Below, one piece after another: positions 1 to 8,745 of a stretch of 64,000 bases of DNA (positions within the stretch are counted from its first letter, which is position 1; every line of letters begins with the position of its first letter). The notes below the pieces were generated by a model, which saw nothing but the letters and a program-made list of their open reading frames with translations, had not been told where the DNA came from and searched no databases. Both the position numbers and the translations under genes were made by a program. Source of the stretch: Sinorhizobium mexicanum (lineage in GTDB: Bacteria > Pseudomonadota > Alphaproteobacteria > Rhizobiales > Rhizobiaceae); NCBI RefSeq assembly GCF_013488225.1, contig NZ_CP041241.1, positions 806,001-870,000 of the forward strand. The letters run 5' to 3'.

Positions 1-10
1 GGAGAAAAAC

Positions 11-646
11 ATGGCAACGGAAACCACCATCGTAAGAGCGCCATCGGTCGATCTCAAGCTCGAGGTCGTCGTCATCCCTGTTTCCGACATCGATCGTGCC
101 AAGAGTTTCTATGGCGGTCTCGGTTGGAGGCTGGACGCCGACTTCGCCGTCGGTGACGCGTTCCGCGTCGTGCAGTTCACACCGCCAGGGTCGCCGAGCT
201 CTGTTCACTTCGGTAAGGGGATCACCTCGGCCGCGCCCGGCTCGGCGAGCGGGATGTACCTGGTCGTGTCGGACATCGAGGCGGCGCGCGCCGAACTCAT
301 CAGACACGGCGCCGAGGTGAGCGAAATCTTCCATCGCACCGGCCCCGGACAACCGCCGGTGAGCGGACGGCACCCGGAGCGGGGCAGCTACCGCTCCTAC
401 GCCACATTCAGCGATCCGGACGGTAACGGCTGGCTCCTGCAGGAGGTCACCGAGCGCTTGCCGGGCCGCGTCGATGCGGGCGCCACGACATTTACCTCGG
501 GGGCGGAACTTGCGAGCGCCTTCCGGCGTGCGGAGGCAGCTCACGGCGAATACGAGAAGCAACTCGGCCACCGCGACGAGGACTGGCCTAACTGGTACGC
601 CGAGTACATCGTCCGGGAACAGGCCGGCGAGCGGCAACCAGCATAA
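11..646 (+). CDS. VOC (glyoxalase/bleomycin-resistance) superfamily protein
   Basis: The 211-residue protein has one vicinal-oxygen-chelate domain at about residues 17-146: an early beta strand with VIPVSDIDRAKSFYGGLGW, then the second half ending FSDPDGNGWLLQEV. Members of this superfamily are usually metal-dependent lyases, dioxygenases or resistance proteins; the substrate here cannot be told. The last 60 residues form a charged extension with WPNWYAEYIV, a tail I associate with a subgroup of VOC proteins annotated only as glyoxalase-like. The start follows GGAGAAAAAC at the window edge. It is transcribed towards the histidine kinase on the opposite strand. Confidence 0.85.
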   Translation: MATETTIVRAPSVDLKLEVVVIPVSDIDRAKSFYGGLGWRLDADFAVGDAFRVVQFTPPGSPSSVHFGKGITSAAPGSASGMYLVVSDIEAARAELIRHGAEVSEIFHRTGPGQPPVSGRHPERGSYRSYATFSDPDGNGWLLQEVTERLPGRVDAGATTFTSGAELASAFRRAEAAHGEYEKQLGHRDEDWPNWYAEYIVREQAGERQPA

Positions 647-676
647 GCGGCGACCGCCGCATGAATGAATGCGAGA

Positions 677-700
677 GCAGGGCGGCCGATGCCGCCCTGC
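677..700. terminator. Hairpin between convergent genes
   Basis: Perfect 10-bp stem (GCAGGGCGGC / GCCGCCCTGC) with a 4-base loop, between the convergent VOC and histidine kinase genes. No clear T-run follows on either strand, so terminator activity is inferred from position and stem strength. Confidence 0.5.
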
Positions 701-783
701 TGCCGTGGAGAGCGCCAGTTCACGCTTTACGTGATGTTAAGATGCCTAACGCTTTGAAATTCAGACATTCCACATGTGTGCGA

Positions 784-2103
784 CTAGCGGAGGGCGATTT
801 CTGCCGCCAGGCCGCCGCCGTCGCGGTTCCGCAAGGTCAGCGATGCGCCGATTGCTGCCGCGAGCTGTTGGGCGATGGCAAGCCCGAGACCCGTCCCGCC
901 CGTGTCGCGGTTGCGCGACTGCTCCAAGCGGAAAAAGGGTTTCATCACGGCTTCCAGCTGGCTTTCCGGAATACCCGGACCACGATCGAGCACTCTAATC
1001 AGCACGGTGTCGTCGGCGCGACGCTGTACCTCGATTTCGGCACTGCCGCCGAACTTGAGCGCATTATCGATCAGGTTGGTGAGAATTCGTCGTAGGGCGT
1101 GCGGGCGGGTCACAAGTGCCCCGTCTCCGAGCTCGCTGACCGTTACCGCCTTACCGGTATCCTGATAGTCATAAGCAAGGCTCTCGATGAACGAGGCGAG
1201 ATCGATGCGTGACGCCTTTTCCTCTTTGCCGTGGGCGCTGCGCGCATAGGTGACGCCTTCCTTGACGAGACGTTCGACTTCGCCGAGGTCCTGGATGAGC
1301 TTGTCCCTGTCGATGGAATCTTCGGCCATTTCGGCACGGAGTTTCATGCGCGTAATCGGTGTCTGCAGATCATGTGAGATCGCCGCGAGGATCTGCACGC
1401 GCTCCTCCAGGTAATGCGCGATCCGATCCCGCATCGCATTGAAGGCGGTAGCAGCATAGGCGACTTCGCTTGGTCCGGTCTCGCTGAGCCGCGGCGTGTT
1501 GCTGTTCGGATCAAGCGTGTCGGCGGCTCTCGCCAGGTTGGCGAGGGGACGGATTGCAAGACGCATCGCGAGCCAGCTGCACAGCACCAAGAGCGAAAGC
1601 TGCGCGATGAGGACGTAAGGCAGCCAGTCAGCCACAGGCATGACGCCCCTTGGCGTGACGTCTATCGTCAGCGGTTCACCGTCGCTCAAGCGAAGATGCG
1701 CCTGAAAATGGCGGCCTCCGCCGGAGATCGATTCAACCTCGATCGGGTATTTCGGACCCAGCGCGCTCTGGATCCTGGAGGCGACCTCGGCGTCATCCGC
1801 CTCAAGCACGGGATTGCCGGACGTGCCTTCCCCCAAAACGAACCGGTAGGACCCGCGGCCAAGTTGATCCAGCCAGGCGACGCGTTCGGCCGCGGGGAGC
1901 CGGTCGAGGATGGCGATCGATGTTGCGAGATCGTTTTCGAGCGTATTGAACATCACCGACCTGGCGGCGATGTAGCGTTCCGAAAACAGCACCGCGAACG
2001 ACATGGCGTGGGCAACCGCCAAGCCGGCAAGCAGAATAACGAATAGCCGCGCTCTGAGTGTACGCGGCCACAGGCGAATTCCGTTGAGAACGCTGGGCGC
2101 CAT
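784..2103 (-). CDS. EnvZ-type sensor histidine kinase
   Basis: A 439-residue membrane kinase. Transmembrane segments lie at about residues 18-40 and 160-182 with a periplasmic sensor loop between, then a HAMP region (about 183-232), HisKA with phospho-acceptor His244 in AAISHDLQTP, and an HATPase domain with N box (LTNLIDNALKFGG), G1 (DRGPGIP) and G2 (GTGLGLAIA). The ATG overlaps the TGA of the upstream response regulator as TGATG, so the pair is translationally coupled. The frame stays open further upstream, but that part overlaps the regulator and is not likely to be translated. The stimulus is unknown. Confidence 0.92.
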   Translation of the reverse strand: MAPSVLNGIRLWPRTLRARLFVILLAGLAVAHAMSFAVLFSERYIAARSVMFNTLENDLATSIAILDRLPAAERVAWLDQLGRGSYRFVLGEGTSGNPVLEADDAEVASRIQSALGPKYPIEVESISGGGRHFQAHLRLSDGEPLTIDVTPRGVMPVADWLPYVLIAQLSLLVLCSWLAMRLAIRPLANLARAADTLDPNSNTPRLSETGPSEVAYAATAFNAMRDRIAHYLEERVQILAAISHDLQTPITRMKLRAEMAEDSIDRDKLIQDLGEVERLVKEGVTYARSAHGKEEKASRIDLASFIESLAYDYQDTGKAVTVSELGDGALVTRPHALRRILTNLIDNALKFGGSAEIEVQRRADDTVLIRVLDRGPGIPESQLEAVMKPFFRLEQSRNRDTGGTGLGLAIAQQLAAAIGASLTLRNRDGGGLAAEIALR

Positions 2104-2840
2104 CAGCGGGGCTCCACGATTTCGACCGGCATCGAAAAAACATAGCCTTCGCTGCGCACGGTCTTGATGTAGGCCGGTTCCCGGGCATCGTCGCCGAGGC
2201 GTTGGCGAACCCGGCTGACCAGAAGATCGATGGAGCGGTCGAAGAGCTCGGCATCGCGTCCCTGTGTGAGATTGAGCAGCTGGTCGCGGTTGAGGACACG
2301 TTGCGGATGGTCGACGAAGACACGCAGCAGCCGGTATTCCGCACCACTGAGCGCAACCGCCGTGCCTTCGGCATCCACGAGATGCCGGGCCGTGGTGTCG
2401 AGCTTCCATTGGCCGAAACGCAACAGTCGACCGGCCTCGGAAACCTGCAGGTTCGGAGGCAGCATGCGCGCGCGCCGCAGGACCGCCTTGATGCGGGCGA
2501 GCAGCTCGCGCGCCGAGAACGGCTTGGCGACGTAGTCGTCCGCCCCCATTTCGAGCCCGATGATGCGATCCATTTCGTCGGAGCGGGCGGTCAGCATGAC
2601 GATGGGCGTCGCCTTGTGTCTGCCCACGCGCAACTCGCGGCTCAACACAAGCCCGTCGTCGCCCGGCATCATGAGATCGAGAATGATCAGATCAACCGTA
2701 TTGGCCTCGAGGAATGTGCGCATCTGGCGTCCGTCGGCGACGGCGGTGACGCGTAAACCGTTCTTCGTCAAGTATGCCGAGACCAGCTCCCGGATTTCCC
2801 GATCGTCGTCGACGATCAGGATGTGATCTATGTGCTCCAT
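2103..2840 (-). CDS. OmpR-family response regulator
   Basis: 245 residues: a receiver domain (1-120) with acidic pocket DDD at 11-13, phospho-acceptor Asp55 in IILDLMMPG, and switch Lys in YVAKPFSARELLARI, followed by a winged-helix OmpR/PhoB DNA-binding domain (about 145-240, ending IKTVRSEGYVF). It is the first gene of the pair with the EnvZ-type kinase and overlaps it by one base. Genes controlled cannot be read from the window; the nearest are the epoxide hydrolase and cupin genes upstream on the same strand. Confidence 0.93.
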   Translation of the reverse strand: MEHIDHILIVDDDREIRELVSAYLTKNGLRVTAVADGRQMRTFLEANTVDLIILDLMMPGDDGLVLSRELRVGRHKATPIVMLTARSDEMDRIIGLEMGADDYVAKPFSARELLARIKAVLRRARMLPPNLQVSEAGRLLRFGQWKLDTTARHLVDAEGTAVALSGAEYRLLRVFVDHPQRVLNRDQLLNLTQGRDAELFDRSIDLLVSRVRQRLGDDAREPAYIKTVRSEGYVFSMPVEIVEPR

Positions 2841-2938
2841 GAGGCGATCTCCACCGTTGAACTGCCATTTATTATCAAAATGAGCGTGCCGCGGTAGGGG
2901 TACTCAAACAGCTCCTGCGCCTGTGGCGAAGCGAAGCC

Positions 2939-4270
2939 TCAGAGCCGACGCAGGGGACGGAAAGCGGCGCGCAGCTCGGCGCTGAATAGATCCGGCTCTT
3001 CCCACGCGGCGAAGTGCCCGCCCTTATCCACGCGGTTGTAGTAGATGAGATCCTTGTACGCCCGCGCAGCCCAGCTCTTCGGCGGCCTGTAGACCTCGCC
3101 CGGGAAAATCGTCACTGCTGCCGGGATCGAGATGCCGGCCGGCTTGTTGTTGCCGGCATTGTTTTCCCAGTAAATCCGGCCGCTCGAGGGCCCTGTATTC
3201 GTCAGCCAGTACAGCGTGATGTTGTCGAGGATCTCATCATGGCTGAGCGACCGCTCCGGTTCGCCACGGGTAAACACCCAGTCAGCGATCTTGTCGTAGA
3301 ACCATGCCGCCAGGCCTACTGGCGAGTCGGCGAGACCGTAGCCGACGGTCTGCGGACGCGTGCCCATGATCGCGGCATAGCCGAATCCCTTGTTGAGGAA
3401 CTCCCGGGCCTCATCAAACACCGCCCGTTCCTCCGCGCTGAGCTCAGCCGGAGCAGGACTCCCGTCCTTAAGAGCCTTCGCAACATCCGGCGGCAGCGTG
3501 GTGGAGCGCTCGATCCTGTTGACATGGATGCCGAGCAGACCGGCGGGTGCCTGGCGTCCCATGGCATCCGAAATGATGGCACCCCAGTCGCCGCCTTGTG
3601 ACACGTAGTGGCTGTAGCCAAGGCGCTTCATGAGGACGTCCCAGGCGCTGGCGATGCGGGCTGGGTTCCAGCCGCTATCCTTGGGTTTCTCGGAAAAGCC
3701 GAAGCCAGGAAGGGACGGAAGCACCAGATGGAAGGCGTCTTCCGCCGTCCCTCCGTGCGCGGTCGGATCCATCAGCGGACCGATGGTTTTCAGCAACTCG
3801 AAAATCGAGCCGGGCCAACCGTGGGTCATGATCAGCGGCAAGGCGTTCGCGTGACGGGAGCGAACGTGGATGAAATGAATGTCGAGGCCGTCGATATTCG
3901 TCTGGAACTGCTGAAGCGCGTTGAGTTTCTCCTCTGCCTTGCGCCAGTCGTAGCCGGTCTCCCAATAGCGCACGAGTTCCTGAAGCTTGTCGAGTTGCAC
4001 GCCCTGGGAGCGGTCGCTCACCGTTTCCGGGTCGGGCCAGCGCGTCGCGGCAAGGCGACGGCGGAGATCGACGAGTTCTGCTTCAGGCACATCGACGCGG
4101 AAAGGGCGGACGGCGTCTGCCGCCAGAGGCGACGGGGCGGCAGCCATCACGGAGCGCATCGTGACCGCAAGGCCTGCCGCAACCGCTCCGTTTACGAGCA
4201 AGGCCCGCCGGGAGAGAGTGAAAGCGCTGGTCGAGTTGGGTGGTGCCAAGTTCGCATCCCGTTTATCCAT
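2939..4270 (-). CDS. Tat-exported epoxide hydrolase family protein (EHN + alpha/beta hydrolase)
   Basis: About 443 residues. An N-terminal twin-arginine signal (SRRALLVNGAVAAG) precedes an epoxide hydrolase N-terminal (EHN) domain and an alpha/beta hydrolase core with the oxyanion motif HGWPGS and nucleophile-elbow motif GGDWG, whose Asp is the attacking residue in epoxide hydrolases; the C-terminal GGHFAAWEEP supplies the catalytic His. It would open epoxides to diols, unusually in the periplasm. I use the ATG at 4268-4270, which leaves a normal Tat n-region; an ATG at 4291 and a GTG at 4306 are also in frame. It lies just downstream of the cupin gene and is probably co-transcribed with it. 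Confidence 0.82.
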   Translation of the reverse strand: MDKRDANLAPPNSTSAFTLSRRALLVNGAVAAGLAVTMRSVMAAAPSPLAADAVRPFRVDVPEAELVDLRRRLAATRWPDPETVSDRSQGVQLDKLQELVRYWETGYDWRKAEEKLNALQQFQTNIDGLDIHFIHVRSRHANALPLIMTHGWPGSIFELLKTIGPLMDPTAHGGTAEDAFHLVLPSLPGFGFSEKPKDSGWNPARIASAWDVLMKRLGYSHYVSQGGDWGAIISDAMGRQAPAGLLGIHVNRIERSTTLPPDVAKALKDGSPAPAELSAEERAVFDEAREFLNKGFGYAAIMGTRPQTVGYGLADSPVGLAAWFYDKIADWVFTRGEPERSLSHDEILDNITLYWLTNTGPSSGRIYWENNAGNNKPAGISIPAAVTIFPGEVYRPPKSWAARAYKDLIYYNRVDKGGHFAAWEEPDLFSAELRAAFRPLRRL

Positions 4271-4302
4271 GGTTCCCAGTATCCATTTCATCGCAAAAAG
4301 GC

Positions 4303-4704
4303 TCACTTGACCGGCACGACGAGCGGCTTGCCCTTCGTGACGATATAGGTTGCGAGTTCCGAGGCCTTGCTGCTGCCGACATTCTTCGCCACGTGGGCCA
4401 CCCCGTCCGGAATGAACAGGGCCTCGCCGGCGCGCAGCGTTACCGGCGCTTTGCCCTCGAGCTGATACTCGAGCGCGCCTTCGAGGACATAGGCGACCTC
4501 TTCGCCCGGATGGGAATGCTTGATCGAGACCGCGCCCGGCTCGATGTCGACACGCACCTGCACGACCTCGCGCCCGGGAGTGCCAAGATCATCCTCGAGG
4601 ACATCGGTGCGATGAATTCCCGGCTGCTGCGCCTCAGCAACATTGAGCGTCCATCCGCTGCCAACGATCAGCAGGGCAGCGGCCATGATCCGAGTGGATT
4701 TCAT
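4303..4704 (-). CDS. Secreted cupin-domain protein
   Basis: 133 residues with a cleavable signal peptide (about 1-25, ending NVAEAQ) and a single small cupin barrel. Metal-ligand-type residues are visible in IKHSHPGEEVAYVLEG and in the second motif IPDGVAHVAKN. Such periplasmic cupins are usually of unknown enzymatic role. It is the promoter-proximal gene of a two-gene unit with the epoxide hydrolase. Upstream, 4705-4893 is non-coding and holds nothing else I recognise. Confidence 0.83.
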   Translation of the reverse strand: MKSTRIMAAALLIVGSGWTLNVAEAQQPGIHRTDVLEDDLGTPGREVVQVRVDIEPGAVSIKHSHPGEEVAYVLEGALEYQLEGKAPVTLRAGEALFIPDGVAHVAKNVGSSKASELATYIVTKGKPLVVPVK

Positions 4705-4893
4705 AAGGTCATCCTTTCACACCTATGATCGAGCCTACGTCTTCGAGGCCTGCGTCGATTTGAGCGAAGGCGTGTATTGGTGATGTGTCGGGCGCGCGGG
4801 AGATTTGTAAGTGCATGTATTCGCAGGCCGCGCCGACATGCCACCGTCGTTTCGGCGGGCCGGGCGCGGACCCGGCCGGCACTGGACTTACCC

Positions 4894-5832
4894 TCAGGCC
4901 GAAGCTTCACGCTGCGTGAATTCAGCGGCATGGAGCTTGACGAAGTCATACACGCTCGTCGGCGTTCTGCCTGTGAGCTTGAACAGGTCGTCGGTCATGC
5001 GGTCGTACCGGTCTTCCGCGTGTAGCTTCGACATCACGGAAAGGTGGCTGGCAAGGTGATCAGGGACACCCAAGCCGCGCAGCGCCTCGATCCAGCGGGC
5101 AAGCGGGACGTTGCGATAGGTTATCTTGCGGCCCAATGCCTCGGAGAACACTCGTGCATAATGTTCCAGGTTCGCCGACTCGTAACCGGTCAGATTGTAG
5201 ATCTTGCCGATGTGAGGCGCCGGATCGTCGAGGATGATCGAGACGGCGCGCGCCACGTCGACGGCCGAGACCGGCGAGGTCTTGCTGTCGCCGAGCGGCA
5301 GTGCCAGCTCGTCGCGCTGCTTGACGCCTGCGGCGGCTAGCCGCAGGAAAAAGCCTTCAAGGAACACCGTCGGGCGCACGGTCACGACCGGAAGCCCCGA
5401 CCAGGCCAGGGCCTGTTCGGCAAGCCAGTGTAGCTTGTGCTGTGGGCTGGCGGTGGTTTCGGTGATGCTCATCTGCGTCACCGTCATCTGCGACATGTTT
5501 ACGAATGCTTCGACGCCGTGGTGCCGCGCCACGGCGGCCGTGTTGACGGTCGCTTCGAGATAGGCCGGCGAAACGGACATTCCGAAGTAAATGCGGGAAA
5601 CGCCCTCCATGGCGCGGTGCATCGATCGAAGATCGGTCAGGTCTCCCTGCACGACTTCCGCGCCGAGCCGCCTCAGGCTCTCCGCACGCACGTCCTCCTT
5701 GCGCACCAGCGCCCGCACCTTCTTGCCCTTGGCCAGCAGCATTTCGGTGACGTTGCGGCCGATGCCGCCAAGGTCGCCGGCCGCTCCCGTTACCAGGATC
5801 GGCCTTTCATTCGCGGATATCGTGGTCATCAT
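4894..5832 (-). CDS. NmrA-like NAD(P)-binding protein
   Basis: 312 residues with an N-terminal Rossmann motif TGAAGDLGGIGRNV and the layout of atypical short-chain dehydrogenases (NmrA/HSCARG type): no Tyr-xxx-Lys pair, a conserved VRPTVFLEGF segment and a C-terminal substrate lobe. These proteins sense NAD(P)H or reduce quinones; the substrate here is unknown. The first two codons are both ATG; the AAGGA ribosome site fits the second (5829) slightly better. It is 37 bases downstream of the nitrilase and in the same transcriptional unit, presumably under the MarR-type operators further upstream. Confidence 0.83.
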   Translation of the reverse strand: MMTTISANERPILVTGAAGDLGGIGRNVTEMLLAKGKKVRALVRKEDVRAESLRRLGAEVVQGDLTDLRSMHRAMEGVSRIYFGMSVSPAYLEATVNTAAVARHHGVEAFVNMSQMTVTQMSITETTASPQHKLHWLAEQALAWSGLPVVTVRPTVFLEGFFLRLAAAGVKQRDELALPLGDSKTSPVSAVDVARAVSIILDDPAPHIGKIYNLTGYESANLEHYARVFSEALGRKITYRNVPLARWIEALRGLGVPDHLASHLSVMSKLHAEDRYDRMTDDLFKLTGRTPTSVYDFVKLHAAEFTQREASA

Positions 5833-5869
5833 GAATTCCTTTCGATTACAATTTGTTGAGGCCGTTTGT

Positions 5870-6871
5870 TCAGACGATCTCGATCGTCTTGCGCTCGTCG
5901 GCAGCCGCTCGCAGGAATTCGACCCTCGACGAAGCGGTGCGCTCGTGGACGTGAGGTGCGGGTGTCCGGTCGATAAGCAGGCTCAGCGTTTCCGGACGGC
6001 TGTAGTGGCCGGCCGCATCCATGAGCTTCTTGCGTTGATCGATCAGGGCGAAGTCGAGATCGGCGATTACTTCGCCTTCGCCCTCCGTGATCGGCTCGCC
6101 GATGATCTGGCCTTCCGGGTTCACGATGGCGGTAAAGCAACCGCCGGAGATCGGTCCGATCGAGCAGCCGGTATCCTTCATGATCTGGGCCTGCTGGTCG
6201 GCATAAAGCCAGGCCGTCGCGTTGACCACGAAGCAGGCCGATTCGAGCGCGTGCTGGCGGATGCTGACTTGCATCTTGTCCGCAAACGGCTGGCCGTAGG
6301 CCGATCCGGGGTACATCGCAGAGTGGATCTGCTCGCCGTCGGCGATGAGGGCATAGCGGGCCAGCGGCATGAAGTGCTCCCAGCAGGCGAGTTGCCCGAT
6401 GCGACCGACGGCGCTGTCGACGGCGACGAGGCCCGACCCGTCGCCCTGGCCCCAGACCAGGCGTTCGTGGTAGGTGGGCGTGAGTTTGCGACGGCGCTGG
6501 ATCAGCGTGCCGTCCGCATCGAAGAGAAGCTGCGTATTGTAGATCGTGCCACCGGCTCGCTCATTGACGCCAATCGAGACCACCATGCTCGCCGCCTTCG
6601 CAGCCTCGCCGATTGCATCGGTCTCGGGAGAGGGAACCGTGACCGACTGTTCGAGCAGCCGCTGATGCTCCTTCCCGTGCATCAGGTCGAGGGCCGACTG
6701 CACGAAAGAGAAGTAGGGGTAGTAAGGGACGAGCGTCTCGGGGAAGGTGGCGAACCGGACGCCCTGTTTGCCGAGTTCCCGGATCTTCTTCACGACCTTT
6801 GCGACCGTGCCCTCTCTACTGTAGAGCACGGGGCTGATCTGCACGGCGGCGGCTCTGACGATGGTACTCAC
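5870..6871 (-). CDS. Nitrilase-family carbon-nitrogen hydrolase
   Basis: 333 residues with the complete Glu-Lys-Cys triad of nitrilases: Glu45 (ATFPETLVPY), Lys129 (RRRKLTP) and Cys163 (LACWEHFMP). The CWEH context fits true nitrilases (nitrile to carboxylic acid plus ammonia) rather than amidases. It starts at GTG with a strong AAGGAGAA site seven bases upstream. It heads a two-gene operon with the NmrA-like gene and has one MarR-type palindrome 41 bases upstream of its start, so it is probably induced by a ligand of the neighbouring MarR protein. Confidence 0.88.
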   Translation of the reverse strand: MSTIVRAAAVQISPVLYSREGTVAKVVKKIRELGKQGVRFATFPETLVPYYPYFSFVQSALDLMHGKEHQRLLEQSVTVPSPETDAIGEAAKAASMVVSIGVNERAGGTIYNTQLLFDADGTLIQRRRKLTPTYHERLVWGQGDGSGLVAVDSAVGRIGQLACWEHFMPLARYALIADGEQIHSAMYPGSAYGQPFADKMQVSIRQHALESACFVVNATAWLYADQQAQIMKDTGCSIGPISGGCFTAIVNPEGQIIGEPITEGEGEVIADLDFALIDQRKKLMDAAGHYSRPETLSLLIDRTPAPHVHERTASSRVEFLRAAADERKTIEIV

Positions 6872-6911
6872 GCTATTCTCCTTTCAGGTTGACGGTACGA
6901 GGTCAAACTCG

Positions 6912-6927
6912 TGCTGCATATACAACA
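6912..6927. promoter_or_regulatory. Putative MarR operator upstream of the nitrilase
   Basis: TGCTGCATATACAACA is a near-perfect 16-base palindrome found in two more copies upstream of the marR gene (7475-7490, 7500-7515). It lies in the nitrilase leader/promoter region. Assignment to the MarR protein is by proximity and repetition. Confidence 0.65.
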
Positions 6928-6986
6928 TTCGACTCTGAGCAATTCCACCAACGTGGGTATCGCCCCCGTCCGGAATTGCTTTATGT

Positions 6987-7460
6987 TCAAAGGCCTTCAA
7001 GTTCATCAGGAGGGAGCCTGTCGGCCACGCCGATGATGGCATTGACACCTTCCTCGCCGAGCAACTCCCGTGCCTTGGCCTGGGCCGATCGCCACGCAGG
7101 CGCCGCGGAAACCAATAATTCCTTGCCCGTTTCCGATATGAAGACCGGGCGGCTCCGGCCGCCCGCTTCGGAAGCCATCTCCTTGACCCACCCCTCCGAC
7201 AGGAGTGGCGCCAGATTGCGCGTGAGCGTCGAGCGGTCCTGGTAGTTGGCCCGCCCGATCTCGGCGCGGCTTGCACCACCCAGTTTCGCGATCAACACCA
7301 GCAGCGAGAACTGCGAGGCATTGACACCGTGCGGCCGAAGTGCGTGATCGTAAATGCCGGTTATGACGCGCGAAATCCGACGCGTGCGCGTCATCACGCA
7401 ATTGCGGGTGACTTCGACTACCACGCCTGCATGGGCTGTCTTGATTTCGGTGCTGGTCAT
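6987..7460 (-). CDS. MarR-family transcriptional regulator
   Basis: 157 residues with a winged helix-turn-helix: VNASQFSLLVLIAKLGGASR then a recognition helix and wing at DRSTLTRNLAPLLSEGWVKEM and GRSRPVFISETGKELL. MarR proteins are dimers that bind short palindromes and are released by phenolic or oxidising ligands. The gene lies upstream of the nitrilase-NmrA operon on the same strand, and both promoters carry the same 16-base palindrome, which supports autoregulation plus control of the operon. Confidence 0.9.
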   Translation of the reverse strand: MTSTEIKTAHAGVVVEVTRNCVMTRTRRISRVITGIYDHALRPHGVNASQFSLLVLIAKLGGASRAEIGRANYQDRSTLTRNLAPLLSEGWVKEMASEAGGRSRPVFISETGKELLVSAAPAWRSAQAKARELLGEEGVNAIIGVADRLPPDELEGL

Positions 7461-7474
7461 CAGGACTCTCGCTA

Positions 7475-7515
7475 TGGTGCATATACAACAAGCCCAATAT
7501 GGTGCATATGCAGCA
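7475..7515. promoter_or_regulatory. Two tandem putative MarR operators
   Basis: TGGTGCATATACAACA at 7475-7490 and TGGTGCATATGCAGCA at 7500-7515, 25 bases apart start to start, immediately upstream of the marR ATG (7460). Both match the palindrome upstream of the nitrilase; consensus TGSTGCATATRCARCA. Confidence 0.7.
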
Positions 7516-7701
7516 TTCTGTCAATTGCCTTGACGTCATGCTGAATGTAACGCGACCAAAGCGGCTCGTCCTCCGGGTCTTGGCCGTGAGGATCTTGCGG
7601 ATCACGTCAGTTCTGCCTGCCCTCAATACGGGAGAGGGTGACTGGTGCGCAATTCTGCGATACTGTTTGTGCGCCGCACAATCTCGAAACAGGCAGGGCT
7701 G

Positions 7702-8742
7702 ATGCCGGCAACCGCGAAGGCAATGCAACGGGTCCCACTCCGCGTCGACCTTGCCCTTCAGGGCGGTGGCGCCCATGGTGCCTTTTCCTGGGGCGTGCTC
7801 GATCGCCTTCTGGAGGAACCATGGCTGGCAATCGAGGGAATTTCCGGCACCTCCGCCGGAGCCATGAACGCGGCGGTCATGGCGCACGGCTATGCCGTCG
7901 ACGGCGCGGCAGGCGCCCGCGAGGCATTGGGGGCATTCTGGCGCAAGGTATCGGAGGCGGCGCGCTTCAGTCCCTTCCAGCGCGGCCCCCTCGATGTCCT
8001 GCTCGGCCGCTGGACGCTCGACCACTCACCGGTTTTCGTGGCGATGGACATGATGGCGCGGGTGTTCTCGCCTTACAATCTCAACCCCACCGGCGCCAAC
8101 CCGCTCCGCGCCATACTGGCGGAGACCGTCGATTTCGGGCGGCTCTCGTCCAGTCCGATCAAGCTCTTCGTGACGGCAACGAATGTCCGCACCGGCCGCG
8201 GGCGTGTGTTCCGCAACGGCGAGCTGACGCCGGACGTGCTGCTTGCTTCCGCATGCCTGCCGACGCTGTTTCAGGCAGTCGAGATCGATGGTGAGGCCTA
8301 TTGGGACGGCGGCTACGCCGGCAACCCGACGATCACGCCGCTGGTTCGCGAATGCACATCGCAGGACACCATCCTCGTGCAGATCAACCCGGTTGAAAGG
8401 CCGGGCACCCCTCGGTCCGCGCGCGAGATCCTCAACCGCGTCAATGAGGTCTCGTTCAACGCGGTCCTTCTGAAGGAACTGAAGATGATCGCCCTGCTTC
8501 GCAAGGTAGCGCAGCTGGAGGATGACGAGGGCGCGCGCTGGGCGTCGATGCGCATCCATCGGGTCGCAAGCGACACCATGACCGACCTCGGCTACTCCTC
8601 AAAGCTCAATGCGGAATGGGAGTTCCTTACCATGTTGCAAGACGCGGGGCGCAGGTCCGCCGATGCCTTCCTCGCCGCCCACGGCGACGATCTCGGCCAC
8701 CGCTCATCGCTCGATCTCGATATCTTGCTGGAAGGGGTCTGA
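7702..8742 (+). CDS. Patatin-like phospholipase
   Basis: 346 residues from the ATG at 7702, which has an AGGCAGGG ribosome site; a GTG at 7645 would add 19 residues. The patatin domain has the oxyanion motif GGGAHG (21-26), the nucleophile Ser51 in GTSAG, and the catalytic Asp in YWDGGYAGNP, so a Ser-Asp lipid acyl hydrolase activity is expected. No signal peptide is seen. The stop is three bases before the GTG start of the GntP-type permease, so the two are one operon. I recall patatin/GntP/3-hydroxybutyrate dehydrogenase neighbours in other proteobacteria; the dehydrogenase is absent here. Confidence 0.88.
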   Translation: MPATAKAMQRVPLRVDLALQGGGAHGAFSWGVLDRLLEEPWLAIEGISGTSAGAMNAAVMAHGYAVDGAAGAREALGAFWRKVSEAARFSPFQRGPLDVLLGRWTLDHSPVFVAMDMMARVFSPYNLNPTGANPLRAILAETVDFGRLSSSPIKLFVTATNVRTGRGRVFRNGELTPDVLLASACLPTLFQAVEIDGEAYWDGGYAGNPTITPLVRECTSQDTILVQINPVERPGTPRSAREILNRVNEVSFNAVLLKELKMIALLRKVAQLEDDEGARWASMRIHRVASDTMTDLGYSSKLNAEWEFLTMLQDAGRRSADAFLAAHGDDLGHRSSLDLDILLEGV

Positions 8743-8745
8743 CGG

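Noticed and set aside
661..1095. Plus-strand open frame of 144 codons
   Set aside because: Antisense to the histidine kinase C-terminus for most of its length, no ribosome site and no family.
2202..2756. Plus-strand open frames of 88-184 codons
   Set aside because: Mirror frames of the OmpR-type regulator caused by high G+C third positions.
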